From Punica granatum (lineage: Eukaryota; Streptophyta; Magnoliopsida; Myrtales; Lythraceae), in contig NC_045130.1 in NCBI RefSeq assembly GCF_007655135.1, forward strand, positions 6,696,001 through 6,760,000: DNA of 64,000 nt, in the 5' to 3' direction. How positions within the stretch are numbered: position 1 is the first letter of the stretch; each line of letters starts with the position of its first letter. Below the pieces are notes generated by a model. That model saw nothing but the letters and a program-made list of their open reading frames with translations, was not told the origin of the DNA and ran no database searches. Below are positions 37,101-48,713 of this stretch, piece by piece. Made by a program: the position numbers and the translations under genes.

Positions 37101-38552
37101 CTGTGGGAGCCAAGGGTAAAGCCAAAAAACTCAATAATGGATGGACATATTTGGTATAGTAGAGCATAATGAGTTCTCCACAAGCGGACATCAAACTAAA
37201 CTTAGCCGGATAAGTTACATAAATTCGAGGACAATTTCAAGATAGTGTGGACAGGGTTCTAGCACCCTTATCCCTGCTCTAGAAGTTATATCTCAGTAGA
37301 ATAAAATTGCCTGAATAAAAGCACGATTGCCTTTGGAATTTGCAGGCACCACTCACATGCCTTGCGGACACTTGCAGCCCAATTGCCAGCAGAATACACG
37401 AAAGGCAAATCAAAACAAATAAAGCCTCAACAACACCACCATACATGTAAAAATTAATGCACTTCAAACAAATAAGCGGCCCAACAGTAAAAATATAAAA
37501 ACACTAATCTCAGAAACAAATGCCAAACTCACATGCGCCAATATTTCCCTAGAGCTGACAATGTGATAAAAAACAGAGCCAACAAGAACCAGCCAGCCAG
37601 ACATCACAAATAGAAGACCGAAATCTAACAGGATGAAAGTAAGTTCCCCATAAATAAACACATTTAATAAGTCTGATCTCATCCAACGAAATCAGTGAAG
37701 ATTTGCCAGACTAGGCAGTAATGGGTATTAAAACAAGATTTCAACATGCTAACACTAAATCGACCCAGGTGCCAATCCCGCGACTTTAAAAGAAAAATAT
37801 CTTTAAACCCACAAGATAGTATTGGGAAAGCCATTGGGTGCACAATGCTGCAAATAGGCTGCCATAATATTCACTTCGTTCTCAAGTAAATCACTAAATC
37901 AACTCTGATGATGTGTGGAGATTTTAATGAAGCAGTATTATGAAGCTCTAAAGTGATAAGCTAAAGCAAACAATCATCGTACCGAAATACAGAATGTATA
38001 AGGCAGAGTCATGGTACGTGAATAAGAATTGTAGTCTGCAATGGCTGAAAGTAAGTCACCCAACGGAGATGAAACAATTGGCAGCTCAAGCCCGAATTAC
38101 AAGTTGAAAAAATGAAAGATTTTTATCCCAAGGCAGCATACCTCAGACTCGTCCACGTGCTTCCAGAAAGCAGGCTCCCCACCCTCCCAAGCTCTATCAT
38201 CCTCTTTCGGACCTCTCGCAGCACCGCCGGCTCTGCTAGTCTTCTGCGAGTACTTGCTCGAGTCCTCGTCCCCGCTGGAGATGCTCAGCATCTCCACCTC
38301 CGAATCGTCGTCGTCGTCCATTACTCTGCTGTTCCTGTTCCCGGCCTTACCTCTGTTCCCCGCGCCCGAGCTGGAATTGTAGCTGCTTGCTTTGCTCGCA
38401 GGCTTCTGCTGGGGCGGCTGGACGTAATTCGCCACCGGCTTACGGCCGGCGGCGGCGGAGGGCTTCTGGTAGCTGAGATCCCGATTGGCCTGCTCCTTCA
38501 GGGCGATCTGGAGGAGCTCATCCTCGTCGAGGTCATCGCTGTCAGAAGACAT
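28103..38552 (-). CDS. SEC5: Exocyst complex component SEC5
   Basis: Subunit of the octameric exocyst, which tethers secretory vesicles to the plasma membrane (in plants needed for pollen tube, root hair and cell-plate growth). I placed 21 exons: 38552-38142, 36965-36814, 36533-36439, 36071-35877, 35693-35566, 35479-35321, 34930-34826, 34401-34327, 33940-33803, 33248-33078, 32304-32161, 31887-31761, 31679-31469, 31279-31164, 31069-30835, 30330-30237, 29783-29706, 29578-29522, 29320-29171, 28925-28707, 28330-28103. They join in phase to 1095 residues (Arabidopsis SEC5A is about 1090). The N-terminus MSSDSDDLDEDELLQ is the plant SEC5 hallmark, followed by a low-complexity Ser/Ala/Pro-rich stretch. 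The conserved Sec5 core starts at about residue 220 (EKLMYFSEKFDAKLFLSRVH). The C-terminus ends SRHRRR. Intron 18 has a GC donor, and the acceptor of exon 3 lies in a 29-bp tandem duplication. Confidence 0.95.
36524..36581. repeat. Perfect 29-bp tandem duplication across a SEC5 splice acceptor
   Basis: Two identical 29-bp units at 36524-36552 and 36553-36581. Each contains the intron 2 acceptor and the first 10 bases of exon 3 on the minus strand. Only the acceptor nearer exon 3 (exon start 36533) keeps the frame. Confidence 0.9.
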
Positions 38553-38884
38553 TTCTACGGAGGTTCGTGATCAGGGTTTCAAAGCGTGTGGATCTGAGAA
38601 ATTCACGAGGGAGAAATCGCCATTAGAGGTCTGAGCTGAGTGATTGATTGTCGCAGAAGAAGGGAGGAGAAAATTGAGAATAGTCTCTTGGGAGAAGGAA
38701 GGAGGAGAGTTTGTGCTCCCCTGTGACGCGCACACATAGGTTCGAGTACGAGCATCCACTGTGTCACGCCACGCGTTTTTGAAGTGCAGCCCAAACCTTT
38801 TTTTTTTTGGGTGGAAAGTGCAGCCCAAACATATCTAGTGGAAAAGCCGTGCATTGCAAGCGAATGCCACAAATAAAATTTTTT

Positions 38885-39235
38885 AAGGCATTATTAATTC
38901 AATTCCATTCTAACTATATATATATATATATATATTTTGATTGTAACAATAAGGTGGAGTGAGAAGATAAAAAAGTAATGATTGTATTATTAAATTATGA
39001 AAATAAATGAGAAAAAATATTGAATAATTGAGAGAAAGTAATGATTGTGTTGTTGAATTGTGGAAAAAAATAATAAATAATTGAGAAAATTTAGTATTAA
39101 AAATTGAATTGAACGATAAAGATAACAAATTGAAAAAAAATAAAAGTAATAATTGTATCGTTGAATTAATTGTGTAGTTGAATTAAAGTGGAATAGAATA
39201 AAAAAAATTATTCCAAAACCAAACGAAACCTTAAT
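38885..39235. mobile_element. AT-rich MITE-like element
   Basis: It starts 'aattcaattccattc' after AT-rich DNA, contains a TA microsatellite and repeated 'aagtaatgattgt(a/g)tt(a/g)tt(a/g)aatt' blocks, and ends 'gaataaaaaaaattattcc' just before 'aaaccaaacgaaacc'. The 'ttccatt' and 'ggaat' ends suggest terminal inverted repeats. Its interior is related to the MITE pair at 40543-40874 and 49160-49425 and to 20455-20560. Confidence 0.45.
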
Positions 39236-40301
39236 TATTTTTGTGGAGAGAAAATTTATAAATATATATATATACAATAATTAAAAATTTATTAGAAAAA
39301 TTTAGATATTATAAATTATAAGAGTAGACAATTAAATGAATAAAACACATCTATAAATATAAATTACTGTGGCACCTAAATATTCATGTAAATATGTGGA
39401 AAAAAATAATTTAATTAAAATATGTAAGCAGATATATTAATAAAAAAAAATTCTAATGCAAATATGTGAAAAATAAATTAAATGTAATTATGTGAGCAAC
39501 TATATCAATAAAAAGAAAATGATAAACTCTCCGAGTAAAATATCAAGCAAAAGTGCACACATCTTTGTAAATGGAATATAATGCTACAGGTTTCGATGTA
39601 AACGGCATCTATATATATAATATATCATTGCCAATATACAATGTAAGTCTGTACGTGAGCGGCCAGTTATATATTCAACTATATATGTGTTCCTATAATG
39701 TATCAAACTGTACATATAGTTGTCAATATAAAAATTACACTATATAATTCCTCGGATCAAAGCATATATGTATGTATCTGTTGTCATCAACCGCCAATAT
39801 CTATATTCCATTATATATTTCACCATCATTTCAAATATTCTACAGTATATTTATTGTATATCAAATGTGTCATAAAGTGTAATAGTTCCATTTCGCGACA
39901 GCACTTATAATGAGATGATATATATGGCTTCACGATACTTTATCATTGGAGATGATTGCATGCGATGCGAGAGACTTTTTTTTTTTAACACAGATATTGA
40001 TTATTGTTGCGCCCCAAGATGTTTGCTCCCAATCACATTCTGCGCCTTAAATTTGGTGCCTTTAGTTTCAGAGTTAAAGTAATTTTGATTTTGATTTTAA
40101 TTGTGAAAAAAGACAAATGAGATATAATTATAAATTTGACTTGGGAAACGTGTATTTTTGTTGTGTAGTGTGTTGAGTTAAAGTTAAAGTTAAAATTTTT
40201 GACTTGAGAAATGTATGTTTTTGTTATGTAGTGTGTTGAGTTAAAGTTAAAGATAAAGTTAAAGTTTTTTTATTGTTAATCCAAACAAGGCTTTATTTGT
40301 T

Positions 40302-40535
40302 TGGTTGGTTAGTGTGATTTTAAAATCACACTTTAACTTAATTCTATCCATAATAAAACAAAATAATTCGTACAAAGTCAAATGGTGAGTCCCATTTATA
40401 CTATTTTTTTTCCACAACAAAATAAAATAACTCATACAAAGTCAAAGGGTGAGACTCATATATAACCATTTATATAACTCTTTTTCAAAATCAAAATCTG
40501 ATTTTAAAATGTTACTTACAAACCAAACGCACCAT
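40302..40535. mobile_element. MITE-like element with inverted ends
   Basis: The left end 'tttggttggttagtgtgatt' followed by 'ttaaaatca' is imperfectly complementary to the right end (reverse strand 'gcgtttggtttgtaagtaac', then 'attttaaaatca'). The interior repeats 'tcatacaaagtcaaa'. It directly abuts the next MITE, so the two are nested or adjacent insertions. Confidence 0.5.
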
Positions 40536-40542
40536 TAATATT

Positions 40543-40874
40543 CCGTTTGATTTTACAATCTGATTTTAAGATTTTAACTTTTAACTTTAACTTTAACTCT
40601 ACTCGCTACACAACAAAAATCAACTCTTTCAATTCAAAAAAGGTAGACCCCATATATAAACCCACATATAACTCAATTATACTAAATTCAATTTTTAATA
40701 TTAAATTTTCTCCAATGTTCGTTACTTTTTTAAAAATTCAACAACACAATCATCACTTTCTCTTAACTATTCATCACTTTTTCATACTTTTTTTTTCATA
40801 ATTCAACAACACAATCATTACAACTTAATTAAAATCAAAACCCAACTCTACTTAATTCTAAAACTAAACACACC
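40543..40874 (+). mobile_element. MITE copy 1 (inverse of 49160-49425)
   Basis: The ends are 'ccgtttgattttacaatctg' and 'ctctacttaattctaaaact', with 'gtttgatttta' against 'gtttagttttag' as weak inverted ends. The interior has 'tacacaacaaaaatcaact', 'ccatatataaacccacatat' and repeated 'attcaacaacacaatcat' blocks. The same order occurs on the opposite strand at 49160-49425. Confidence 0.7.
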
Positions 40875-41059
40875 AATATTTTGAGCTTTAACGCCCTGAA
40901 CTTGGAAGCATCAACAGACAACGGACAGGAGGATAACTTTTTTATTGTGGTCCCTATCCCTTTATTTTATTTTATTTTAAATAACTGGGTGCTCAAGCTC
41001 GTTTACGCTCCACGTGAATATCCTAATTGCTCACGAGAGAAAGAGTTTCTCTCCCTACG

Positions 41060-41200
41060 AGCTCAAGCTCCCAAGCCTGGGTTCGTTGAGATCGAGGACT
41101 CGCGACCCTTGGGCTGGGTTCGCAAGCCTAGTGCGAACCCACCGTGGGGCTCGCAAGCCCTAGATGGCTGGAGAGCCAAAGCTAGCTCTCCGTAGCCATG
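41060..41200. other. GC-rich island in AT-rich MITE nest
   Basis: About 140 bp of high GC with internally repeated 'ctcgcaagcc' and 'ttcgcaagcc' motifs in both orientations, surrounded by strongly AT-rich sequence. It lies in a 104-codon frame with no recognisable homology. Possibly the core of another transposable-element relic. Confidence 0.4.
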
Positions 41201-42183
41201 GCTTCTGGCACTGTTCATCTTCGTCGTTCTTCAACAAAGAAGATGAATAATGAATTTCAATTTTCTCTTTTTAAAATTTTTTTAATTTAATATATTATTT
41301 TAATATTAGAGGGTGTATATGTTTTTTTATCTTATGTATTTTCGATTTTGTCATTTTTCTATTCTATCCAACCAAACAAATGAATTTCATTATAATTTCA
41401 ATTATATTTCCTGTCAATTCTAATCCTTGCTCATCCTATTATGCATCAATTCCATTCAGCGAACCGAACGTACAGTAAATTTCATTATCATTTGAATTTT
41501 TTTCAAACGGATATGATTAGACTTTTTCTGGAAACGCATATGATTACGTATTATAGTCTATACTCCTCTTAATGCTTGCAAAGGTACATCCTCGACCATA
41601 GCGAGTTCATTTAGAGTCTCAAAATCGCTCACAAAACTGTTGGTGACTGAAATAGGAAGAAGCTATCTCACAATCAACTTGGAACTTATCTTTATTTTAT
41701 CGTCGTCTCCAACACTTAAAAGAGGAGGTTCGTAGACGGTTCGAATAATTGTCAAAGAGGTCCAGGCAGCATCAATAGTCGCCACTCAGATCTCACCTCC
41801 ATTGACAAGTAAAACCAGAATGAACCCAATTTACAAAGTAACTGACCAAAATCTAAGACATGGCACGAATCCAAGCAAAGGCAGGCAATTCATCTGGACT
41901 TTTACGTCCATTAGTGAGTTTGATATGAACAGCAGTTACAGCTCTAGAGAATCGAATACCTAAAGATTCTGCAACACATATAAATGCATTCACCTTTGAC
42001 ATATCAAAGAGGACAGTGTATGAACACCGATTGCAGTCATTTGATTGAAAGATGGAACTGTAATGTAGCATATGATTACAACAGAGACCTGACTTTGTGA
42101 ATCCACAATTAGGATGGGAGCTCACTGCTACCTGCAGAATGGGGTTACTTCTCATGTAAAAAGAGAAGGGAACTATATGGTTT

Positions 42184-44804
42184 TTAGGCGGTCTTCTCTT
42201 CGGCTGCATACAGTGCTTTGATTTCCTCAACGTCATCGTAGCTGCCCAGGAATATCGGGGATCTCTCATGGATATTCTTCGGGACCAAGTCCAGCGCCTG
42301 CAAAAACAACAATCAGATTCAATTCGCTTGAGTCCTCTGTAGAGTCTTCGCCAAATTATCATTATCTCGTTATAGTGCCACCATAAATAGTGACCCGATC
42401 TCGAGTAGGTTTGGTTGAACCGAGAGCAAAGTTCTTTCAGTCATTACCCGTTGCTTCCCTGTGAAGGCCTGACCTCCTGCTTGTTCCATCAAGAACGACA
42501 TCGGGAAGACTTCATAGAGAACACTGGAGTTCACACGCACAGAACTCGATCAGAATGTCACATATAGTTCTCTTCAGCAACCAAGTTCTACGAAGATCAA
42601 AGCAGAACAAATTGATGTTACCGGAGTTTTCCATTGGGGCTCTTCTTATCAGCAGGGTACAAGAAGATGCCTCCGTAGAGCAATGTGCGATGAACATCGG
42701 CGACCATACTGTTTAACCACGGGTTTATTATCAGGAGAGAAGAAAGGAATAATCTTGTCATTTAGATTAATGAAATAAGTAAGAGAACAATGAATATGAG
42801 TTCCCCCCCCATCTGTGTGTTGGATTTAGGGAAAAAACTGTACCTTCCGATGTATCTTAGAGACTTGGATGGTGACCCATCTTTAGGAAACTTGCATTTT
42901 TCAACATACCTAAACCCGATAATTGAAACCTCAGTCCACTCGTAAAATCAGAAAGACTTGGAACGGCAAAAGAGATAGAACCAAGATAACCACTCACTTG
43001 GCTGTTGGACCATCCCAGTTTTTGGCATTTCCTTCATTTACAGAGTAAATCTTTCCTTTCTTCGGGATCTATAAGTAACATGTTGCCGAGATTACAACTC
43101 AGATTTTATATATGGGTTCTGAATGCAAGAACTCAGACTGTGTCAACACTTAAGATCAAGTACATCTCCGACGACCAGTCATGTCAAAAGGACTTCACTG
43201 GTCTTACAAATCATCAGCGGAACTAAATACACAGGTCAAGTTCCACTATATTTCTGCATGAACATATATCTCAATCTTACACCAACGAGCAGTACGACCA
43301 TACAAATATGCGTAACTGTAACATTCTTTGGCCACAAGCATACCTTGATATCAGCATGTGTAAGGATGAATTCCCCCAACGATGGGTCAAGGGTGAAACC
43401 ATTGACTCCAGATCCTGTGCTCAAAACAAGCTGCAACACATCCCGAAATAAACATCACAATAAGTGAAAAAAAAAACTTCTCCGCAGCAGAATAATTTCT
43501 ATATTACAAGAAGGGTGTTATAGTACCGTGCAGGAGCTCCCATACATGCAATATCCAGCTGCTAGCATGTTCTTGCCGGGTTGCAGAACATCCTCCAGTG
43601 TTGGTTCATGACTGTCTTTCATCATATAAATCCCAAAGATCTAAGATGAACACAAGAAGGAAAAGAACAATTCATATTGATCTATTGGGAATTAAGGTTG
43701 CTCGAATAAATAATATGATCAGCACAAAGGACAGAGTATTTTACAGTTCCAATTGAGACACCGCAGTCGATGTTCGAGGATCCATCCAGCGGATCAAAAA
43801 CAACACAGTACCTGCATAATTATCATGAGATCTTATATTCAATGAAAAGGAGCACCAAAACTTAATACTTAAGCAGATTGGAGGGTGCATAGTTACGTAC
43901 TTCCCGCGCAAAGAGGGCTCCACGAAAGTTGCCTCCTCATCCTCTTCCGACACAAGGATGCACTTTTCAAGCAGCCAAAAGAGTTCCAGTGAATTAAGCA
44001 TTTAACACTATTAATTTAATTTCAATAAGCCTGGGGAATCTCCTGAATGGCTTACTGTTCGGCCGCTGCTGACCAATGCCTTGATGAAGACCTCATTCGA
44101 CAGCACATCGAGCTTCTTTTGCTCCTCGCCCTTTCCAAGATACAAAGGAGAATTCCTATTAGTATATCTGAAGGAACTAATAATACTGGGAAAAATGAAA
44201 CAAGCCCCAGGCCTGGAATCGATAAGTCACTTGCCTGTACATTGGTCTCTCCAGCGAGTCCAATGAGTTTTGCAAGTCCTGCCTGCATAAGTTCGAATCA
44301 CATAATATATTTCAGCACCAAGCACATCTCAGAAACGACCAATTAACAATCATTAGAACCCGATCATCGCATATCCAATCGTGTCAAAAGATGATTTTAC
44401 CCGAACTAAACCCGATACCAAGCAGTTAACCACATAAATATCACAGGCTCAGAACCGACATAGCAACATTCAAAAGCAGCGAACTTTTCAACTTTTTTCA
44501 TAAACTCTCGTTTCATCATCATTACGGAACGATTGATATGAACGGCATTCGAATCGAAGATATCGGAATGGCAGAAACAAATAGATTTTTATCGAGGTCA
44601 ATGAGCAAGCAGGACAGTATAGCAGCGGAAGTAGGACAGGGAGACCTTGTTGACGGCCGAGCAGACGAACTTGCAGCCGAGGACAATGTGGTTGAGGAGG
44701 ATGGTGAAGTCGCCGCGGGACTCGGGGTGCTTCGACTGCTCGTTGAGCACGAACCGAGTTATGGTCATCAAATCGGTCCGGTGAGCCTCGCTCGCGTGAT
44801 CCAT
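42184..44804 (-). CDS. CYFBP: Cytosolic fructose-1,6-bisphosphatase
   Basis: Hydrolyses fructose 1,6-bisphosphate to fructose 6-phosphate and phosphate in the cytosol, a controlling step of sucrose synthesis that is inhibited by fructose 2,6-bisphosphate and AMP (family knowledge). Twelve exons: 44804-44646, 44282-44235, 44130-44056, 43962-43901, 43811-43745, 43640-43527, 43430-43344, 43068-42998, 42909-42844, 42708-42622, 42523-42448, 42297-42184. The product is 341 residues, exactly the usual size. The metal-site motif [10 protein letters not shown] is at 121-130, and the family signature [13 protein letters not shown] surrounds residue 280. There is no transit peptide and no cysteine-bearing redox loop, so it is the cytosolic and not the chloroplast form. 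The start [14 protein letters not shown] matches the family; the ATG six codons upstream is not used by relatives. Intron 2 has a GC donor (CAG|GCAAGT). Confidence 0.97.
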
Positions 44805-47006
44805 GGCTTCCTCCGGAAACACTCCGACCGAACAAAAACAGAGGAATAAAAACCGAAACTTCCACCCGGACCGAGAACCTTATGCTGCGTCGCAAAGTGG
44901 GGGAAAGCTGTCGAATGGAGATATAAAGAGGGGAAGCTTCGCTGCACTCGAGGAATACGAATAAAGAATGGGAATACGAAGGTGCAGAGGATAAATATGG
45001 GCACTGACAAAGAGAGAGAGTGATGTAAGAGAGAGAAGTGGGATGGAGGGGATTGGGTGAATGGAATTATCGACGAGGTGATGATGGGTCTATCGGCTGT
45101 CAATGGAAGACCGGGACGACACGTGGAGGGAGGCGGGAGCTTGAAGATAACCCCCCTTTGACGTTACCGGACCGTGTCTCCGGCTGCGGTGGCCCTCTGC
45201 CGTCGCTGTCTAATCGGAGATTGCCCTGGGGTCCCAGTCTTTTTCGAAGAGGACGAGGAGGGAGAGGAAGAGGAGAGGGAGGGCTCTGTTTGCCGTCCTG
45301 TCGTGTTCGGCTATGTTTCTGTCCTGTCCTGCTCTGTTTCTTCTGCTCCATCGTTCGTGCAGACTTTTAATGGTAACTTCCACTCTGTATCTGGCCTTTC
45401 CCATCTTCCTCTTATCGAGCTTTTTATGGCGATCATGATGATGATGATCCTATGCGAATGCTTATCTGTTTGGTACGTAATTTATGACACAAATCCTTGA
45501 AAATTGGAAAGGTAATTAAATGTTTTTCACTTAGAAAAATAATAAAACAAGAATCTCAGCTAAGGAAACACGATGATTAATCAATATTATTACATTGAAT
45601 GAGTTTGACTATGGTGGACTATGAATATGTGCGATGAAAATTTTTGTTATCTTTCCCGATCGCATTATGGACGTAGATGATGATTCAAGATTTTCATCGC
45701 ATCATCGACATTAGTGGGTATGTATGCGGATGTGGACGAAGAATAATATCGATATGAACATTGTTATATAAAAGAAAATCTGACTAATGTAGTAATTTTC
45801 AAGATTTCTCTTAATCGGGGCATATTTGTGAATTAAGTGTCAAATACCATCTTACTTACCCTCTATTTCTTGCTACTTTACTCCGCGAGGAGTTACGAGC
45901 TCAATGAAGCAAGTCACGCCATTGTCGATGAATACTTGTCTTGACTAAAGTTAATTCGGACATTTTATTTGATGTAAGCACGTTGGTTCTAACATGACTG
46001 AACCAAAATGCAAAATAAGAATGGTCCGTTCACAAGATTGTGTGGTAAAATGCAAAATAATTTGATAATATCCAACACCAAATTGTGGAAAAGATTATTT
46101 TTTCTTAGGTGAAGAAGACAAGTTTCCTAAAAGAGAAAATCGCTTTTCTTTTTTCCGCCGAGGATGTCAATAATTAATAAGATAAAAATATTTGAATATT
46201 TTATTTTAATTAAACATGGTTTTCAGTAATTATTGCAAATATTGTTTGACCTTTTTTCTCCCTTTTTTTGCTTGAAATAGACTGTTTCGAGTTCACACCT
46301 TTTGTTCTCGAGAATAAGAAATTAATAAAAGAAAAAAAAAACTCATCAAAAAAAAAGAGAGAAAGAAATTCATTGACTGGGTCTCTGGGCCTTAATAGTT
46401 ATCACACATCTGGTCATGGGCCTGCATATTCATTTAGTCTCCAGGTTTCAAGGCCCAGCCCATTCCTCCCTCAGGCTGCTTCCTCCGTCTCTCTCCCCCT
46501 CCCCTTCTCCGACTGAGAAGCTCGTGCTCTGCGCTCTGTGCTCCGCCGGAAAGTGGCGTCGCCATCCTCCACGCGGCGAGCTAAGCCGCGTAAGCTCCGC
46601 AACAGAAGGCGGGGATGGATGTTGAAGCGTGCAGTGCGGCTCATTCGATCACTGAAGCGAAAGAATTGGCACCTAGCAGCTGCGGTAGATAGGACGGTGA
46701 AGGTGATTACCGAGGTGATTGCTAGCAACTGTTGATCTGTATTAGCTGTTATCATCGTGAATTCATTGTTCATCCTTCGATTTCAGAATTTACACTGTCA
46801 ATTCCTTGTGACGGAGCATCTGCATCATGTATATTATTCAATCTTCCATTCTCTTTGATTGTCGATAGGAATGGCATTTCATCTGAGTGTTAAGCAGGCT
46901 ATCAGATTTTCTTCCATGGCTATCGGGAAGAGAAACGTGACTTTTCTCCATCTTCGATACTCTTGCTGCAGGGTGACAATCTGATAATATCTGGGAGCTA
47001 GTAAAA
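44805..47006. other. Divergent promoter region between FBPase and WTF9-like gene
   Basis: Two divergently transcribed genes share this 2.2 kb. 44805-45400 is pyrimidine/purine-biased leader and promoter DNA of FBPase. 46440-46740 is GC-richer and probably the first transcribed part of the WTF9-like gene, possibly with a leader intron ending near 'gctgcag' at about 46970. No protein gene recognised between them. Confidence 0.5.
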
Positions 47007-48272
47007 ATGGTGAATTTCATGGTTTTCTGTTGTTTGCGCGATTCCAGTAGAAGAACGTTGTATCCACCATTTCCGCCGGTTGTATTTCGGCACTTCTCCT
47101 TATGGTCAATGAAGAAGGATCCAGACCTCGAGTCGGCCCTGTCGAGGAACCGGCGGTGGATAGTCAACAACCAGATTAAGAATATAATACTTAGATGCCC
47201 CCATCAGGTGGCACCTGTCAAATTTCTTCAGAAGAAGTTTAAGACACTCGATCTCCAGGGGAAAGCTCTCAACTGGCTGAAAAAATATCCATGTTGCTTC
47301 GAGGTCTATCTCAGGCACGACGAGTACTACTGCCAGTTAACGAAGCCGATGATGCATTTGGTAGATGAAGAGGAATGTGTGAAAGATATGCAAGGGCCAG
47401 TTTATGTAGAGAGACTGGCAAGGTTGTTGATGATGAGCACAAACCAGAGACTTAATGTTGTGAAGCTCAACGAGTTGAAGCGGAACTTTGGGTTTCCCGA
47501 TGATTATGTTATCAGGATTGTTGCAAAGTACGGGGACATGTTTCGGATTGTTAATCACAGTGGAAGAAAGAGTTCTATGGAGATTGAGCTAGTATCTTGG
47601 AAACCCGATATCGCGATCTCGTCAGTCGAGGCTTTGGCTCAAAAGCAGGGGTCTGAGCCTCGTTTTTCATGTTCGTTGCCATCCACTTGGGTGAAGTCAT
47701 GGGAGAGGTTTCATGCATTTAATGCAACACCTTATATCTCACCATACTCTGATCCCAGTGGTTTAGTCGAGGGGTCGAAGGAACTGGAGAAGAGGAGTGT
47801 TGCTTTGGTGCATGAGCTCCTGTCACTGACCCTGTGGAAGAAAGCATCAATTGTGAAGCTCGCTCACTTTAGGAGAGAGTTTTGTCTTCCAGAGAAACTG
47901 AATGTAATGCTCTTAAAGCACCCGGGCATTTTCTATGTTTCGAACAAATATCAGATATACACAGTTCTTCTTCGAGAAGGATATAACGGGTCGGATCTGA
48001 TCGAGAAGGATCCACTTGTAGTCGTGAAGGAGAAATTTGGGGAGTTGATGCAGGAGGGATCTCATGAATATAACCGAAGGCGTTATTTGGTGAACCTAGA
48101 AAAGAAGAGGAAAAATGGTATGCTTATGGGTAGACTAGAGAAGAGGCGGGATACATCTGGTGAAGTTTCGGAGCAAGACAACCAAGGGGATAAACTTGGT
48201 GGCTTGTTTGATCCTGAAGAACGAAAGCGGTTCTATAAAGTTTTGTTTGAGGATAACCCCCCTGAGACTTGA
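47007..48272 (+). CDS. WTF9: PORR-domain RNA-binding protein, WTF9-like
   Basis: Plant organellar RNA recognition protein of 421 residues, a single exon. The N-terminal 35 residues are Arg/Ser/Phe-rich and lack acids, as expected for a mitochondrial presequence. The PORR domain follows (about 36-365) with the family blocks LSRNRRWIVNNQIKNIILRC, KALNWLKKYPCCFEVY, RLNVVKLNELKRNFGFPDDY, EKRSVALVHELLSLTLWKK and LLKHPGIFYVSNKYQIYTV. A charged tail ends in a FDPEERKRFYKVLFED block. It agrees closely with my recollection of Arabidopsis WHAT'S THIS FACTOR 9 (At2g39120), which is needed for splicing of group II introns in mitochondrial rpl2 and ccmFC. The start is the first ATG of the frame and gives the normal MVNF-type N-terminus. 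Confidence 0.92.
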   Translation: MVNFMVFCCLRDSSRRTLYPPFPPVVFRHFSLWSMKKDPDLESALSRNRRWIVNNQIKNIILRCPHQVAPVKFLQKKFKTLDLQGKALNWLKKYPCCFEVYLRHDEYYCQLTKPMMHLVDEEECVKDMQGPVYVERLARLLMMSTNQRLNVVKLNELKRNFGFPDDYVIRIVAKYGDMFRIVNHSGRKSSMEIELVSWKPDIAISSVEALAQKQGSEPRFSCSLPSTWVKSWERFHAFNATPYISPYSDPSGLVEGSKELEKRSVALVHELLSLTLWKKASIVKLAHFRREFCLPEKLNVMLLKHPGIFYVSNKYQIYTVLLREGYNGSDLIEKDPLVVVKEKFGELMQEGSHEYNRRRYLVNLEKKRKNGMLMGRLEKRRDTSGEVSEQDNQGDKLGGLFDPEERKRFYKVLFEDNPPET

Positions 48273-48713
48273 TGGAGGTATGTTCTCTTACTCGAATACT
48301 ATTTAATTCTTGTCATTCTGGATTAACATCTTCAATTGAAGTGGCAATTATAAAGGAATAACCGGAAAAAGATACATTGAAGATCCTTTATTTGGGAATG
48401 GGATTTGCGACAAATTATGCCTGTGGAGATCAAAGCTTATGAAAGCAGTGACAGGCTCTTTTCTGTTGCATATAATGGCGTGGTTGGTCCGAGGATCCAA
48501 TTTACCTGACCAAGTACTGTTAGGCTTGAGCTCGGACCTAAGCTCGGGCACCATTTATTCTTCAGACTTTTGCACAACAATAATCTAACATTTTCTTATA
48601 GTTTATTATTAGTAAATACCTCAAGTAATCCTCTCTTTTTTTGGATGAAAAAGTATTAACGTTCTTTGGGCATATACTAATGCTTGTTATTTGATTGGCA
48701 CTCGTATTGTTTT
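48273..48713. other. Downstream of WTF9-like gene
   Basis: 3' UTR and spacer DNA before the eIF5B relic. No feature recognised. Confidence 0.5.

Larger units (their letters stand above)
38553..42183. other. MITE nest between SEC5 and cytosolic FBPase
   Basis: Promoter of SEC5 (38553 to about 38850, no clear TATA box), then some 2.6 kb of nested AT-rich elements (about 38880-41480), and finally ordinary sequence beyond the 3' end of FBPase. TA runs occur at 38917-38936 and about 39260-39273. A GC-rich island at 41060-41200 stands out. The frames at 40881-41195 and 41853-42362 are not genes (the latter covers the last FBPase exon in the wrong frame). Confidence 0.55.

Noticed and set aside
38112..38570. 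152-codon plus-strand frame
   Set aside because: Antisense of SEC5 exon 1.
40881..41195. 104-codon frame over the GC-rich island
   Set aside because: No homology; half of it is AT-rich transposon DNA and half is a repeated GC motif.
41853..42362. 169-codon minus-strand frame
   Set aside because: Runs through the last FBPase exon in the wrong frame and on past the gene end.
44488..44895. 135-codon minus frame covering FBPase exon 1
   Set aside because: Out of frame with the conserved FBPase N-terminus, which is coded by another frame of the same DNA.
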